Origin: Pagrus major
Taxonomy: Eukaryota > Chordata > Actinopteri > Spariformes > Sparidae
Assembly (NCBI RefSeq): GCF_040436345.1
Contig: NC_133219.1
Span: forward strand, 22,223,458-22,287,457
Length of the DNA stretch: 64,000 bases
Direction: 5' to 3'
Of this stretch, positions 12,901 through 25,900 are shown piece by piece. The position numbers were made by a program, and so were the translations under genes. A model generated the notes under the pieces. The model searched no databases. It was not told the DNA's origin and was given only the letters and a program-made list of their open reading frames with translations. Positions within the stretch are counted from its first letter, which is position 1; every line of letters begins with the position of its first letter.

Positions 12901-15593
12901 TGCTACATTTTCTTCCTCCTTCATTCCACTAACTTCTGTCTCTTCTCGGTGTCCCCTGTCTCCCCCCAGAGTTCCCCTCCTTCAGCCCAGGAAACTCCTA
13001 CAGGTGACACAGCTGACCTCTTGGGGTTAAACTCTGACCCTCAACCCCCTCCCACATCCTCAACCTCCTCCTCTGCACCTCATCAAGGGGGCCAGGGAGG
13101 AATGAAGGCTGCATCCAGCAACAGTGACCTCCTTAATGACCTGTTCGCTCCCCCTGGTGGTCAGACAGGAGCAGTGCAGGAAGACTTGTTCTTCAGTGGG
13201 CCAACCAGTGGGGTTACACCAGACTCAAAACGTAAGGGTCGAGGTTTATTATGTGCTGGCTGTATTATTATAAAAAAAAGGTTTCCAGTCATCCTTACTA
13301 CATTTTTTCACTGTGTCTGTGTTTTAGCCATGGGCGACCTGTTTGATCCGTTTGGGATGGGGTCTGGCTCTGGTGTTGGCTCCAGTGTGGGTTCGTCTCG
13401 GCAGGCCTCTGGACCGGACCTGTTTGGAAACTTGTTGGGTTCTGATAGTTCAGCCACCAGTGGGTTCAGTTCAGCTCACAGTAACGCCACTCCTGCTTCC
13501 AATACGAGCCTCTTCGACCTCAGTAAGTATATTGGCTACCGTTACATCACTGAAGATTATGTCCCAAAAGTTCCTCTGCTGCCTCATCAAGGTAACATCC
13601 TAAAGAAACTTAATTGTTGGTACTTTGGATGATTGTGTCTTAACAGATAAGCTAGTGAATGATACCCCTAAGATGACATCATCAGCCAGCCAACCAGACC
13701 TGCTGGGTGGGTGGGACAGCTGGGCAGCTGGCAACACCGCTAGCATGAGCGCCACCACCAGCAAACCCAGCTATACCAACACAGGTAGGTGGAGAAACAT
13801 TGTTTAGGGGTTTGTGGCCGACTGAACCTTTGCGGATCCCTTTGAATTGTCCGTTTTTAGACAATCTTAAAAACTATGAACCCAGAAGATTTTAATTCAC
13901 ATATTTTGACTGTTTCTGTAGCTTCTGGTGTGTCATCTATGTCGAAGGCCAAGTCTCAGACCTTTGATCCTTTTGCCGACCTCGGAAACCTGGGATCCAA
14001 TTTACCAGGTAAGGGGCGGGGGCAGACATCCAATGGCTTGTAATGGTACTTTCAAGAAAAGAAAAAAATAACTTATGAAATAATAAGCTCATAAATTTAC
14101 CTCAAGTTACTATAATTTCTCTGTGTTTTTGGCAGGTTCCTCGGGGCCTTCTTTTAGCACAAAGCCGCCTCCCTCCTCTGCTAAGCCTCAAGCCCAGCCC
14201 TGGCAATCTGGAAGACCCACCTCTGCCCAGAACAAACCATGGATACCTGGGTCAGGATCTGGGTCCACACCCAAAGCATCCTCAGCGTCTCAGCCTGCAG
14301 GCGCACAGCCCAACAAACCCAACTACAACCTCAACTTTTCTAGTGTCATTGGTGGGAGAGAGGACAGAGGAGTCCGTGGTCCTGGATTTGGTAAAAGGGG
14401 TTTTAATTTTCGCTTATATAAATAAATAAATAAATGAGATTTGTAATAAGCACCAGAATTCACAAGCTTCTGAAAATAGTTCTTAAGAATATCAGTCAAA
14501 GGATTTCTCCAATCAAAATGTACTTTCATCTTTTTATTCCCAAACAATTTGTACCATAAATTTCTCTGTGCTGTGTTGCCTCGCAGGCCCGAAGCCGAAG
14601 GTGAAGGAGGATGATTTTGAGGACCTGCTGGAGACTCAAGGTTTTGGCTCTAGGCCTGATAGGAAGGGACCAAGGACCATCGCTGATATGAGGAGACAGG
14701 AGATCACTAAAGAGATCGATCCACTAAAATTACAGGTAACTATTTAAATTCAGCTCAGTTTTCTTGTGACTGAAGGGTCACTGTTCCATTATTTAGATTA
14801 ACAGAATGCATCTTCAGTGCTTTAGAAATAAATAAAGTAAATCAGCTTTGTCCACTGAGATACGCAACAGATTATTTTGCAAGAACAAAATGGGATTCTG
14901 AGCCACTTTAATTGGTCCTTTCAGTTACTTGCCAGAAAGGCTTCTTAGATGGACCAAACATGGCACCTTTTGGCAGGTGATACCCAGACCTTTGCATATT
15001 GTAGGGAAGACTATTGGTACCCTGGTCTGGATCCCTGCTAGACCATACGCATAGTAGCCTCAAAGTGCTACTCAGCCTTTCTCCATGCTAAAAGTAATAA
15101 AGGTTTGTTTTATCGTTTTGCTTCAGATCTTGGACTGGATTGAAGGGAAGGAGCGAAACATCCGAGCTCTGCTGTCAACTCTGAATACGGTGTTGTGGGA
15201 GGGTGAAACCCGCTGGAAGCCTGTGAGCATGGCTGACCTGGTGACACCCGACCAGGTGAAGAAGTACTACAGGAAGGCTGCGCTGATTGTCCATCCAGAT
15301 AAGGTACAGTATATCATACTGATGTTGCATTTAGCCAAGGCAGAAATGGAAACTTACGAGACAATGACGAGGAAAAATCTAATTCTGTTTATCATAAACA
15401 CTATTTAAAGCAGGGCTGGGCAATAAATTGATATTAGGTATCAGTCTCTATTTTTTATTAATTCACAATGTGTCTCTCTCTCCCTCTGCAGGCAGCAGGC
15501 AAGCCTTATGAACAATACGCTAAGATGATCTTCATGGAATTAAATGATGCCTGGTCAGAGTTCGAGAACCAGGGATCCAAAGCACTCTTCTAA
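197..15593 (+). CDS. gak: Cyclin G-associated kinase (GAK, auxilin-2), 5'-truncated by the window edge
   Basis: GAK phosphorylates AP-1/AP-2 mu subunits and recruits Hsc70 to uncoat clathrin vesicles. About 1,218 residues are readable (human GAK has 1,311); the N-lobe lies upstream. In order: kinase with IIHRDLK and CDFGSS; linker; auxilin/PTEN-like domain (10,075-11,413); C2 domain (11,501-12,154); Ser/Pro-rich clathrin/AP2-binding region with DLL, DPF and NPDLLGGW-like motifs (12,299-14,735); J domain with VHPDK (15,127-15,593). Coding exons: 197-311, 804-946, 1164-1289, 2099-2188, 2671-2806, 3333-3445, 5510-5588, 7057-7174, 10075-10124, 10232-10380, 10629-10751, 10921-11054, 11219-11413, 11501-11618, 11724-11803, 11961-12154, 12299-12460, 12672-12838, 12970-13231, 13328-13522, 13647-13784, 13922-14008, 14136-14390, 14587-14735, 15127-15303, 15492-15593. 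Lengths sum to a whole number of codons. The phosphatase-like loop reads HCLDGRAAS and lacks the CX5R arginine, as in other auxilins, so it is probably not catalytic. Confidence 0.97.
3891..3946. repeat. (TG)n microsatellite in a GAK intron
   Basis: An almost pure TG dinucleotide run with a few CG steps lies in the intron after the exon ending at 3,445. A shorter CA run follows at about 4,004-4,020, so the two could pair as a loose hairpin. Confidence 0.95.
8030..8038 (+). other. gak: Candidate 9-nt GAK microexon
   Basis: Nine bases, CAACCCAAG, sit between a pyrimidine-rich tract ending CACCTAG and a good donor GTAAAT. They lie in the 2.9-kb intron between the exons ending at 7,174 and starting at 10,075. 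Both flanking junctions carry two bases of a split codon, so inclusion keeps the frame and changes ..VAS-YAKG.. to ..VASNPSYAKG.. at the start of the auxilin domain. The human protein reads VANYAKG here, without the insert. It could be chance; only transcripts can tell. Confidence 0.4.
8562..9217. mobile_element. Non-autonomous hAT-like DNA transposon (MITE) with an internal degenerate tandem repeat
   Basis: The left end reads CAGTGGTTCCCAACC and the right end reads TTGAGAATCACTG. These are inverted copies of the CAGTGGTTCTCAA terminus known from hAT/Charlie-type elements. The flanking 8-mers ACCTATTT and GCCTATAT match at 6 of 8 positions, consistent with a decayed 8-bp target duplication. 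Inside, from about 8,640 to 9,000, units like TCCATTACTTTTAGCTAACT recur imperfectly every 45-60 bases. There is no transposase ORF. It lies in a GAK intron. Confidence 0.6.
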
Positions 15594-17905
15594 AACCCTG
15601 GTCTGGATCCCAGCTAGACCAGACCAGACCAGACTGGACTGGATTTGGCCTAACCAAACACGGCTTAGACTGGGCCAGATTGGACAGGACTGAGCCCACA
15701 TTGGGCCTTAGGGGGCGCAGAGCCTCTGAGAGGTGTCCTCTCTACCATTCCCTTCACTCCCCTCGTCCGTCTTTACTTTCTTCTGTTTCTACAGTCGAGG
15801 AAAAAGACAGTTTGCCTCAAGTCTGGCTGTACTGAAAAGTTTCCTCGCTGGTTCCTGATGAGCCAGTTAGATAAATAGATTGTGCTAGTTCTTAAACTCA
15901 CTGCCTACCTGTACGACTGCCTGAGTGGTGCTGCAAACAACAGGAGGGAGGAATGGGTGACAATCACATGAAGAAGAGAACATGGGAAAAAAATCAGATA
16001 ATACAAAGACTTTGAAGAAGACCAAGCTGATTATCATGACAGTGGTGTTCAGATAAAAGGATAAAACGACCCCACACTCATAAAATTGTGGTAAATTTTG
16101 GCTGTGGCTGATAAGTTCAATCAATTTGCAAACAGCCAGTCATTGACCTGACTGGTGAGACAAAAAAATGAACATGGCTTTAAATTTTTCAGCATGCCAG
16201 CCAACATGGACGTTAACAGAACATTTGAATGTTTTTAAAACTTAGTTGCCTCAACAACAAAAAAATCGCCACCATTGCTGATGAATCTCGGAACATATCG
16301 GCCACAGTGACCAATGGATAGAAAAGGAAAAACCTCTTATCCTGTCTCTAATAGAAGCAGGATTAAAAAATCCTAGGGTTTTAAAACAAGATAGATCGGT
16401 CGATAATACCCATTAATACTTTGTAGTGCCACTGCTACACATTTCGGGATCAGCACTCGGTTTGCTCTTGAGCCATTTCCTCTCCAGAAAGACAAGACTA
16501 TTGCCTGCTGAACACTACTAGTGCTGCTTCTACCATCACAGTTACTGCTTCATAAACACACTCCTCAGATTGGTGTTAAGACCTGCATCCTAAACTTCCA
16601 ACAAAAAGGAGCCCCGTATAAACCCGAGCGGGCGGTCTGTTGTTGTTGTTTTTTTTGAAGTGCTCTTTTAATTCCACCCACTCAGGCTGTACTGTGTAGC
16701 TTACTGCATGCTCTCCCACACCAGGACCTCTAAAGAGCTGGAGGGAAGGTGTGTCGGATTTCAAAACCAGGGTAGTCCAAAATGGGCAGGGGGGGCTCTT
16801 TATTGAAGTGCTCTTTTTCTTGTAGCAGAAACAGAGAAGAGTCTACCTGCATGATGACGCTGAGAGGCATACTACATGCCTTCCCAGCGCTCACACATCT
16901 CCATCGTCAATGTCATTATTAAGCCCTCTCTTTGTCTCTGTAAGCCCCACCCTCTTCCAGCACCCCAGTTCAGAGGACATTTTTCTTTTTTTACTGTCGG
17001 TGCATAGGAGGAGATCAAAAAGTGAAGGAATGAAAAGAGAATATGGTGATTTAATCTGGTTGCTCTTGGTTTTATGCTTTCATGTATTTTTTGGGTTCAT
17101 TCTGAGCATTTTTCATCACTTCAGTGTAAATATAGAAATATTATCACCCATCAAGTGGCTTTGTTAAGATTACAGCCTGCGCAGATTGGTTTGTTATTGA
17201 GCTTCATGCCTGACTGCGAGTGAGTGAGTGAGTGAGTGAGTGAGTGAGTGAGTGAGTGAGTGAGTGAGTGGGCGTGTGTGTGTGTGTTCTCCTTTCTGGG
17301 AATAGATAGTGAAATCCTTTCAGACTTCATGCTTTCTTATCTGCAGTCACAATCTTTTCTTTCTTAATTTAATTTCTTTCTGCAACCCTTTTTTTGATGT
17401 TTGTCTTTTCAAAAAATCTTTCCAACTTTTTTGCTCTTTTTTTTTATTTCACGTTTTACCTCATGGACCAATCAAATCACCTGTTTTCTTATTTATTATT
17501 ATGTTTTTTCTGGGGAAGGGTTATGGGTTATAATGACATGTATTCATGCATATTAATGGCACAAAACAAAACAAAAAAATCAGATAATATATAAGTGGAA
17601 TGTGCTGAGTGCAAATGGGACCGTTGTTGGTTGAACACAGTGAGCCTCTCTGTTGCTGTTTTCATTCCAAAGCATTGTTATTAATACGAATGTGCTTTTA
17701 CAAATATATATCCTCTATGTTGTTAAGCGGTATGTGTTTATCATTTGTCTGTTTGGTCTGTCTTTTTGTTGTTAATTTTTTGTTTTCCTCTGAAGGCAGA
17801 GCAGAGTTTGGTGCTTCTGTTCTGCATTTTGACATTTTGTTAAAATTCCAAGACGAGGGGCCAGTAAACCTAAGTAAGAAAAAAATAAATAAACTGATGC
17901 TTGAA
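15594..17905 (+). other. gak: GAK 3' UTR with polyadenylation signals
   Basis: No coding sequence is visible after the GAK stop at 15,591-15,593. The first strong tandem AATAAA signals on this strand are at 17,884-17,893, giving a UTR of about 2.3 kb. Another AATAAA near 18,347 could give a longer form. The stretch contains a GAGT microsatellite and T-rich tracts. The end point is inferred. Confidence 0.5.
17217..17270. repeat. (GAGT)n microsatellite in the GAK 3' UTR
   Basis: About 13 perfect tandem GAGT tetranucleotides are followed by a short GTGT run. The repeat is likely to vary in length between individuals and lies within the inferred GAK 3' UTR. Confidence 0.95.
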
Positions 17906-18884
17906 ATTCAGTTGAAACTCTCGTTGACAGTATGATCATAGTATAAAGAGGAAGGGTCAAACAACCACACATCGACAGTGTTTACTGTACCAAATTACAT
18001 CATACTAATATGAATGTAGATTTCAGTGCAAAAACAAATAATTAAAAAACATTTTGATCTGCTTTGTTGTCTTTATTCGAAAGATTCACGACCAGTTACT
18101 TCTCAGTGGTAGAAACTTTGCAGTCGGTGTGCTTTGGTACTGAATATCAGTTTATCAATCTCATCCCAGTAATGGTGTGCTGTTTTGTTTGTGACCAGAA
18201 AGTGTAAATGATTTGGTTGATTAAGGATTTATCAAACATAGAATATTTGTAAGAGACACAACCAAGCCAGGTGGATGATACCAACAATTGTATTATTTTA
18301 AGTTAATGTGAGTAAGTTACCCATGTACCTTTTTAGACATTTCATAATAAAAGTAAATCTGACCTGACGGACCATTTTCTGGATTAAAAGAACATTTCAT
18401 AGAAATTGGCATTTTCTGCAATTTAGTTTATTCTATGATAAATGTAGTGGGTAATTCATTAACAAGCCCAATTCTATACCCATGTCCCTTTTATTGAGTG
18501 AAAGAAGTAGAAAGAAGAATTGGTTAGATCTGGGTTAAGATTTTGGTATGTTATTGTAAACAGTGTAATTGTTTGTCAGACTAAATCTCTAAAATTTTAA
18601 AAATCCATTTTATTCTTTTCCTACTCCAGCTGCAGTTAGTAATGATCAGAATTAATTTGACTAATTTCCTTTGAGTCAGACACAATGTTGCAGTTGTGCG
18701 ACAAACCACAGTAAAGTCCTTTAATAATAAAGATGTTTCATCTACGAAGGCTCTCACAATGTTAAGTCATTGCCAGTACAGACCTGACCTGGAAGATGAA
18801 CTGTAAAAATACAGTATCTCTCCTCCTGTCTGTGTATTTTATGAGTGAAGTAGTCCAAAGAAAGAAAACAAGTCCTTGTTTATC

Positions 18885-19958
18885 ACGATGAGTTACAGCT
18901 TTATTTCAAAGGTGGATCAATCAGCCCAACAGCGATCCACACAACCAGATCACATTACATTTCCCCTTCCAGAGCACCGACTTTGAACACAAAACTGTAG
19001 CACACCATACAGTCTATACAAAATTAAAAAAGGAGAAAGTGAGGAAAAAAAAGAAAGAAATGGAAAATGACCTCTCAGTTGTCCCCTTATACTCTGTCCA
19101 GGCTCCAGTGGCCATGAAATCTAAAACTGTGTTTTAGCGTCACACTAACCTTAGAGTTGGCACTTTATTGAGGCAGAGAGAAGAACAGAGAAGGGGACAG
19201 AAATTAAGGCAAAGGGGGGAAGTTTGTACACGTGTCTCCTTAAGAGTAAAAAGGGCAAAATCTGTGATTTTGAAATGTGAGACAAATAAAACAACAGAAC
19301 AAGTTGTCCCTCCCACCCATATGAACATAGGCTCAAGTGTAAACTATAGCACCATTCATTGATGCTACAGTATTCACACGCATTGAGTGTATGCAGCATG
19401 GAAGCAGACATTCTGGAGAGATAGGAACATAGAGAATTATCAGGCACTGCCGTCGATCTCGTTTTATCTCCATCTCTTTAGCACCTCTGCTTCCACTGCT
19501 AACACAAATTCACTGAACATGCTTTCGGGGAGAAATACAGAAAAAGGAGTCACGATGTTTCCATTTCTGCACACTTATGACAACAGTCTGTCGTGCTGCC
19601 TTGAATGCAGCCGTTTTTGGCATGTTGACATCTGGTTTGGAGTTTTTGACAGGAACAAGGGCAGGAAAGGCACTTCAAAGTGTGGATGTCCCTTCAATTT
19701 CCTGGCGGTTCTGTCGTAAGCCCTAAAAAATAAAAAACGCCAACTGGTTGACTCCCTTTAAAGCTTTGAGTCCGCCAATTGACCAAAGGGGAATCTGAAA
19801 GAGAATATGAAGAAGACAGGGGCCTGGTTAGTGGCTGCTGGAAGTTTTGTCAAATAAACCTAAGAACTGAGATTCAATCTATGTGATAAAAGACTGATTC
19901 AATATTGTGAGAAACTTACAAAGACAAAAAAAGGTCCTCCAAGCTGTGAGATGTGAAT
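18885..19958 (-). other. Probable 3' UTR of the Val/Glu-rich gene
   Basis: Downstream of the minus-strand stop at 19,959 there is no coding signal. AATAAA (TTTATT on the plus strand) occurs at about 18,900-18,905, with another at about 19,165. The gene therefore ends tail-to-tail with GAK. The interval 17,906-18,885 between the two 3' ends shows no gene or structured element. Confidence 0.4.
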
Positions 19959-22900
19959 CTAGCCCTCAATGGAGACCTCTGGAACAATGTGTCCATTCAG
20001 CGTCGCCTCTACCGACATCTCCACAGACTCCACGGCGAGCTGCATCTGACATGACATGTCACAGATTTCTGGCTTAGGCTCTTCTGACAGCATATCCAGA
20101 CATGTCTGCTCAGCAGTGGCATCCTGGAAAGGAAAGGGAGAGAGAGAGGAGGTTAGGTCTAGATGGCTAAAAACACAGAAAAGAGTCAAGCAATAATAAA
20201 ATGTTTATGTTTATGTTGAAATGCTAAAAGCCTGTAACTCACAATGATCATTTCCTCTGCAGGGGCAAGAACAGGAGCGGGCTCAGGCTCGGCGGGCGTC
20301 ACATCCAAACATTCTGACTGGATTATGAGAGTGTCACTCACTTCCACAGTCTCCTAAATATAGCAAGCAGAGAGAGGCGCCGGTAAAAAAAAAAGCTGAG
20401 CATGAGAATTTGTACAAATAGATTGCGGTAGCTTTTCTGAGGCAGGATGCAAATAATATGCCAGTTTTCTTGGGACTTAAAAGATGTTGCTTATTAACTG
20501 TAGCAAATGGAGTCTGTGTGTATGATAAATTCCTTGTGTCGTTCTCACCGGCTCGACAGCAGCAGACTCAGCAATAGCGACCTCCACTGCTGAGGCAGAT
20601 TCTGTGACAACAAAGTCGTCGACCAGGCTGTCAGCGATTTCCTGTGTGGCAGGAGTCTGGTGAGAAAAGACAAAAACAGGACATCTTCAGATTTTTGACG
20701 TACCAGCACACACAACGCGTAGACTCAATGAATTAGGGGGACTAATTAAAGAGCATCCCAGGAGAAAATGAGTTCGATTTATTAATAGTATGACCTAAAC
20801 ACTTGTGATTTCAGGTAGATCTATGTCTCGAATATAAAACTGTCACATAACATTTGGATTAAAATTGTTCAAGACTTTAGGATTTACCTCTTCCACTGTG
20901 GTTACGGGGGCATCAGCCTCCTCTACTACAGCCTCAGGGATGGTGACTGGCAGCTGGTGAGACAACAGATAGTGCCACGTCAACACATGCAGATGTACAT
21001 TTTCTACTTTTGTAGTTGTACTGTTTATACCAAAGATAAACCTATTCATCATTAGCAAATACTTAAAATGTGCTCAAGCAACCATATGGTGTACATACCT
21101 CTGGGATTTCCACAGATTGGACAGGAGCATCCTGGAGTACACAAAACAAAAAGCGGGACACAGTGAGATTTTAGTTTTTGCTGCAGGTGTGTAAATAAAA
21201 AAACATTGCCAGTAAACTATGTAGCCATTGAGGAAGCTCTACTTTTTGCTTGATAGCCCAATCAATGAAAACAAATCACTCTTTTGAGCTGTGAGCTATT
21301 AAAAAGAGAGGGAAAAATAATCTCTTCTTTGTTTGATATTCAGACAAGCGTTTGCAGAAATACTCCTGAATGATTAATGATGGAAACTTCAACAATAACA
21401 ACTGTTCCACACCACATGCTGCACACAACATGCAAGAGACGATCACAAAATAAAAATGTAAAAACGACATAAGTCAATAATGCACTTCTGTGTCATTTTG
21501 TGGCCTCGGAAGAAGATTAAAAAAGAGTGTTGAAGAGAGAAGAGGAAAGTTTTGTATCAATGTTGCACCTCTGTCATCGTAATTGGCTCAGCAGAGACTT
21601 CAGGTGCTTCTTCTTCAGGCAACACTTCGACTTCAGCGTCATCCTCTTCTGGAGCTGCAGGACTGACTTCAGTCACCTGTTCTGCCTCAGGTACCTCTGT
21701 GACAACCTGTTCCACCGATTCCACCACTGTTTCAATAACTGTCTCCTCTGCAGCGGCTTCTGCTTCAGGCGCCTCTGCCTCTACCTCTGGTTCTTCTGTA
21801 ATGGCGACTTCTGCCTCAGCCTCGATGACTGTGTCTTCCTCTGCCAAGGCCTCAGCTTCCACTTCAGTCTCTGGCTCACAGACATTTTGTGTCTGCACAT
21901 GCAAAATCAACACGGCACACATTAACAAACCATGCAGCATGCAACAAAGGAATGAGCAACGAAACATCCATGTGAATCAGTGAATGAATCGACCAGGTTC
22001 TTCTTAATGGCTGAGCGTATGATTCAGACTAATGTCAAATGTAGATGAAATTATACCGATGATACGACGATAATGTCAAACCATGCTGTCATTGGGAAGA
22101 GTCTTACCTGTTCTGTCTCTGTGGTTGTGACTGCTGTCTCCTCTGTCTGAATCTGGAGAATGAGACATAAGGACACACGTAAGCAAATGGATAAACTGAT
22201 CGATCGATTGCTGTTGTCTCATTAAAGCCCTATTAACTGCAATATTAAGTTGTTTTCTTTCTTCATTTGGACAGTAATAAACACCAATGAGATCCTTTAT
22301 GTGATTTGATCCAATAAAGTTGGTAAAAATGTTTTGCCCCTGTGAACCCCCTGAACCTGACATTTGTGTTTCATTGGACTTTTTTCTAGTAGGTGAGTTC
22401 CGTGTCACGTAAGAGAAAAAGACCTGAAGCAAAGTGTGGCTGTTTATAAGGTGTGAAGCTTACGTCAGACAAACTTTTCAACTGAAAGGTTTGTCTTTTG
22501 TTCAGTTACTGCTGCTATAAACTTACAAAACACGGGTGGAAACTCTGAGTTACTGTGGTTTCATGTAATGCATCTTTTGCACAGCTGTTCTGGTGAGACG
22601 CACAGACTGAAATGTGTTACCTTACACGCAGAGTTTCGCACTCAATGAATGCACTGTTTTGTGCTTTACATAAGGGCTGCATGGTTAGCCTGAATGGCAG
22701 CTAATCAATTAGATGGAAACTTGGGAAACTTGCGTCACTGCAACACAGGTTTCTGTTACTGCAGAGTGAGTCGTTTTTTAATTTATTTCCTCTGACAGCT
22801 CAAGCCAGTTACAGCACTGTACTGTAAGCTTCTGCTGACAAGACATGTAAACATGTCTCTGTGATAAGCTGCTCAAAAATCAAAACGAGTTTCACTTGAA

Positions 22901-25900
22901 ATGTGTCACAGTGAGTTATTCTCATACCCGTTCACACCTGTGTAATCTGCCTCTGGCTTTTACCACAAAGATATGCTGCCTGAGCAAGTGGAGGTTAGGG
23001 GCCCAGAAAAGGGGTTCAGTGTGTGTTCGCAAGTTTGTGTGTGTGTAAAAATGAAATGCAAGTTTGTTACCTCAATCTCAGCAGGAGCCTCCACTGGAGC
23101 CTCAGCTGGGGGTATGACCTGTGGAGCGAAAAAGAGAGGGTTTATTCACGAGTCAGCAAAACAATCATGAAGATAAACATGTATGAAATCTAATAAAATA
23201 GAGCGGAGAGGGCAGGAAGTACATGTCATTAGGCACCCGGGAGTACATTAGCAAGCATTTACAGGCCATTAAAAATGTTTGCCTCTTGCCTGCTGATGCT
23301 ATTATCCTGTTTTATTCTTTTAAGAGGTTGCGCTTTGGAAGCGGCACAAACACACCAGTCCAAAAAAATGTGCCCGCAGCAAACTGATCTTCTTCTCAAC
23401 AGATCATCAGCCAAACTGTAGCTGTGACAGCCTCGAGGCATTTAACAGAGAAAAGCCAGTGAGAGTCTGAGCCAGTTTTACTGCATCCAAAAAAGTTCAA
23501 AAAATCAAATTGTGCTTTCACTTCCTACAAACACACATACACACAACCAGTGCGCACACTTTTCTCAGAGTACGCTTTGTGTGTGAGTGTAGCTGTAGCT
23601 CAGGAGGAGGGGAGGAACATTATACATCCTACAGGAATTTAACAACCAATTGCGTAACTGGACGCTGGTACACCCATTTCTCGCCCCCTTTTCTTCAAGA
23701 CAGCGCTCATTTAGAAAATGTAATTATTCACCTCATTAAACTACCTATGTCACCAGGTCCTGACTCTAAAAACCCACACAAGCTCCAACATCTTTTTATC
23801 ACATCTTTGTATTACTATTCAATTCTCATAATGATTAAAAAATGCCCAAAACACAACAGAAGTCACCATATCTTCCTCGCCACTGATTTACTGGAGCAGC
23901 TGGCAGTAGCCTAAATGGCCACTGGCGGCGGCACCCACTGTGCGTCCAAGTGAATTGAGCCATACTGGCAATCACATGGAGCAGCACATAAATATTGCAA
24001 AACCACAAAGTCGGACAGTAAATTATTTATATTTGTCTTGTACCAGCCTGTCCTCAATGTAGGACAAGTCTGGTGCATGCAGTCTGCTACTGCTAGTCGT
24101 TCATTCATCAAAATCCACAGAAAAACATCTTTGTACAGTAGGTAGTACAGTGTCAAAACTCTCTAAATGCTGATTACAGTCAAAGCTTCTTGACTAACTC
24201 CACCTTCTTCTCTGTGCTGCTCTAATGGGTGGTGAGGAATCCGGTTCCTCCTGGATTTTAACAGCCCCTGAACAAAAGCCAAGTGGGCAGAAATGCACGT
24301 ATAGCGGAGAAGGGTAAATATATACTCCAGTTATATAGCCCAGGGGGGGATAGTATAGTATAGGGGGCGGACAGAAGGAGGAAAGGAAAGAAGGGGGGAG
24401 TTGGACTATAGGGCTTCCTTTGCTTAACAGGAAAACCCACACAGACACGTGCACACATAAATGTACATAAAGTATACACACCCCCTCCACTCTGTCCCAG
24501 CATCAGAACACTGTGTACCAAACTGATCTGCACACAGATCTTTCATCACCAGTCTGACTAAAAGACACATTCCAGACAAACCAGAGTGGATCTAGGATCA
24601 GTCACTTTTTAACCCATAGAGGACATAATGTACCTGCACTCTAATTATTCCTTTCTTCCAAACAAAACAACTAAAAATAAAGAAAAACTTTTTTTTTCAA
24701 CAAAGGTTTTTGTTAAATCATTTTATGAAAAGTATGAAAGAAGAGTCATCACAAATGCAAAGGAAACATTTTTAACCGAAAAGGGAGCAAAAATGTATGG
24801 CTCAGCTAACAAAGCCCTACAGTGCCCCGAAAGCAAACCCATAAAAGTTGCCTGTAAAAGTGGGAGGGAGGGAAGCGACTGCATGTGTACATACATGTGT
24901 GTGGAGTGTTTGGGGGGGGCTGGGTCCCCTCACGTGCTTCGCCATGAGGTGATAATTTTTCCAACCTAGTCCAAAAACGTTAAAGAGGGTCACTTTACAC
25001 GTCTTTGTCACCCTCTATTTTCTCTCTCGTGTCAAATGTGCCAAAAGCAAATATGCTTACTAATCATTTGTAAGCATGCTATAATGAACATTTTCATTGT
25101 CAACAAACTGACAGTGAACGCACCTCAAGTCATCCCTCAGCTAGAAACCTGTCACATACTTTAACAAGGTTGTGGCAGCTGTCTGTAAGCTCCTTCTCAG
25201 AGCACCAAATACCAAAGGCTAAACTACACAACTACACACAGACACAAACTTCTACAGACAGATGCCCCCCCTCCCCAACTCCCAGCAACTCATAACCCAC
25301 CTTCTCCTCCTGTGATAAAAAGGGGGACACATGGGTGAACGAGTGCACGTGCTGAGAAGACGAGCTAAGAGAGCCTATAGGTTGCCATAAGACAAGAGGA
25401 GAAGAGAGAAGGAGAGAGAAGTGCAAGAGGGAGGGCGGAGGAGAGGAACAACTGGTGGGAGGGAAGGAAGGAGTGATGAGGGAGAGTGAATTTACAAGGG
25501 AAAAGAGGGGTGAGGGACTGAATGGGGGAGGAGTGGAGGCCTGCAGGAGGACAGAGGGAGCAAGCTGGTACAAAATGTTCAGCCTCGGCAGGAGCCACAC
25601 CCACTGTTGCCTCAGGCCACAGAAAAATGAAACACACTCAGTAGGTCCGGGTGGATCGGGTGGTGGGTTCGCACTCACCTGAGTCTCCGTGGTGACACCC
25701 AGAAGCGGAGGGGCCACCTCTCTTTCGTCCCAAAGCCAGCTGAATATGAGCCCCATTTCTACCTGCTCTATCACCTATCGACCAACTGACCGCACGATAT
25801 GCCAACACTTTCTTGCAGGACTGTGGCCTTAGGTGTGTAAGTTGACTGTGAGCAAAGTCAAATCTGAGAAAAGTTCATAAAACAAAGCAAGTAAAATGTT

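Noticed and set aside
21527-21983. Plus-strand Cys- or Ser-rich open frames opposite the 324-nt exon
   Set aside because: They mirror the Glu/Ala-rich minus-strand exon, whose splice sites are clean and whose phase matches its neighbours.
25232-25774. 180-residue minus-strand open frame rich in Pro/Ser/Leu
   Set aside because: Only the first 28 codons before the donor at 25,678 look coding. The rest is translation of a purine-rich intron.
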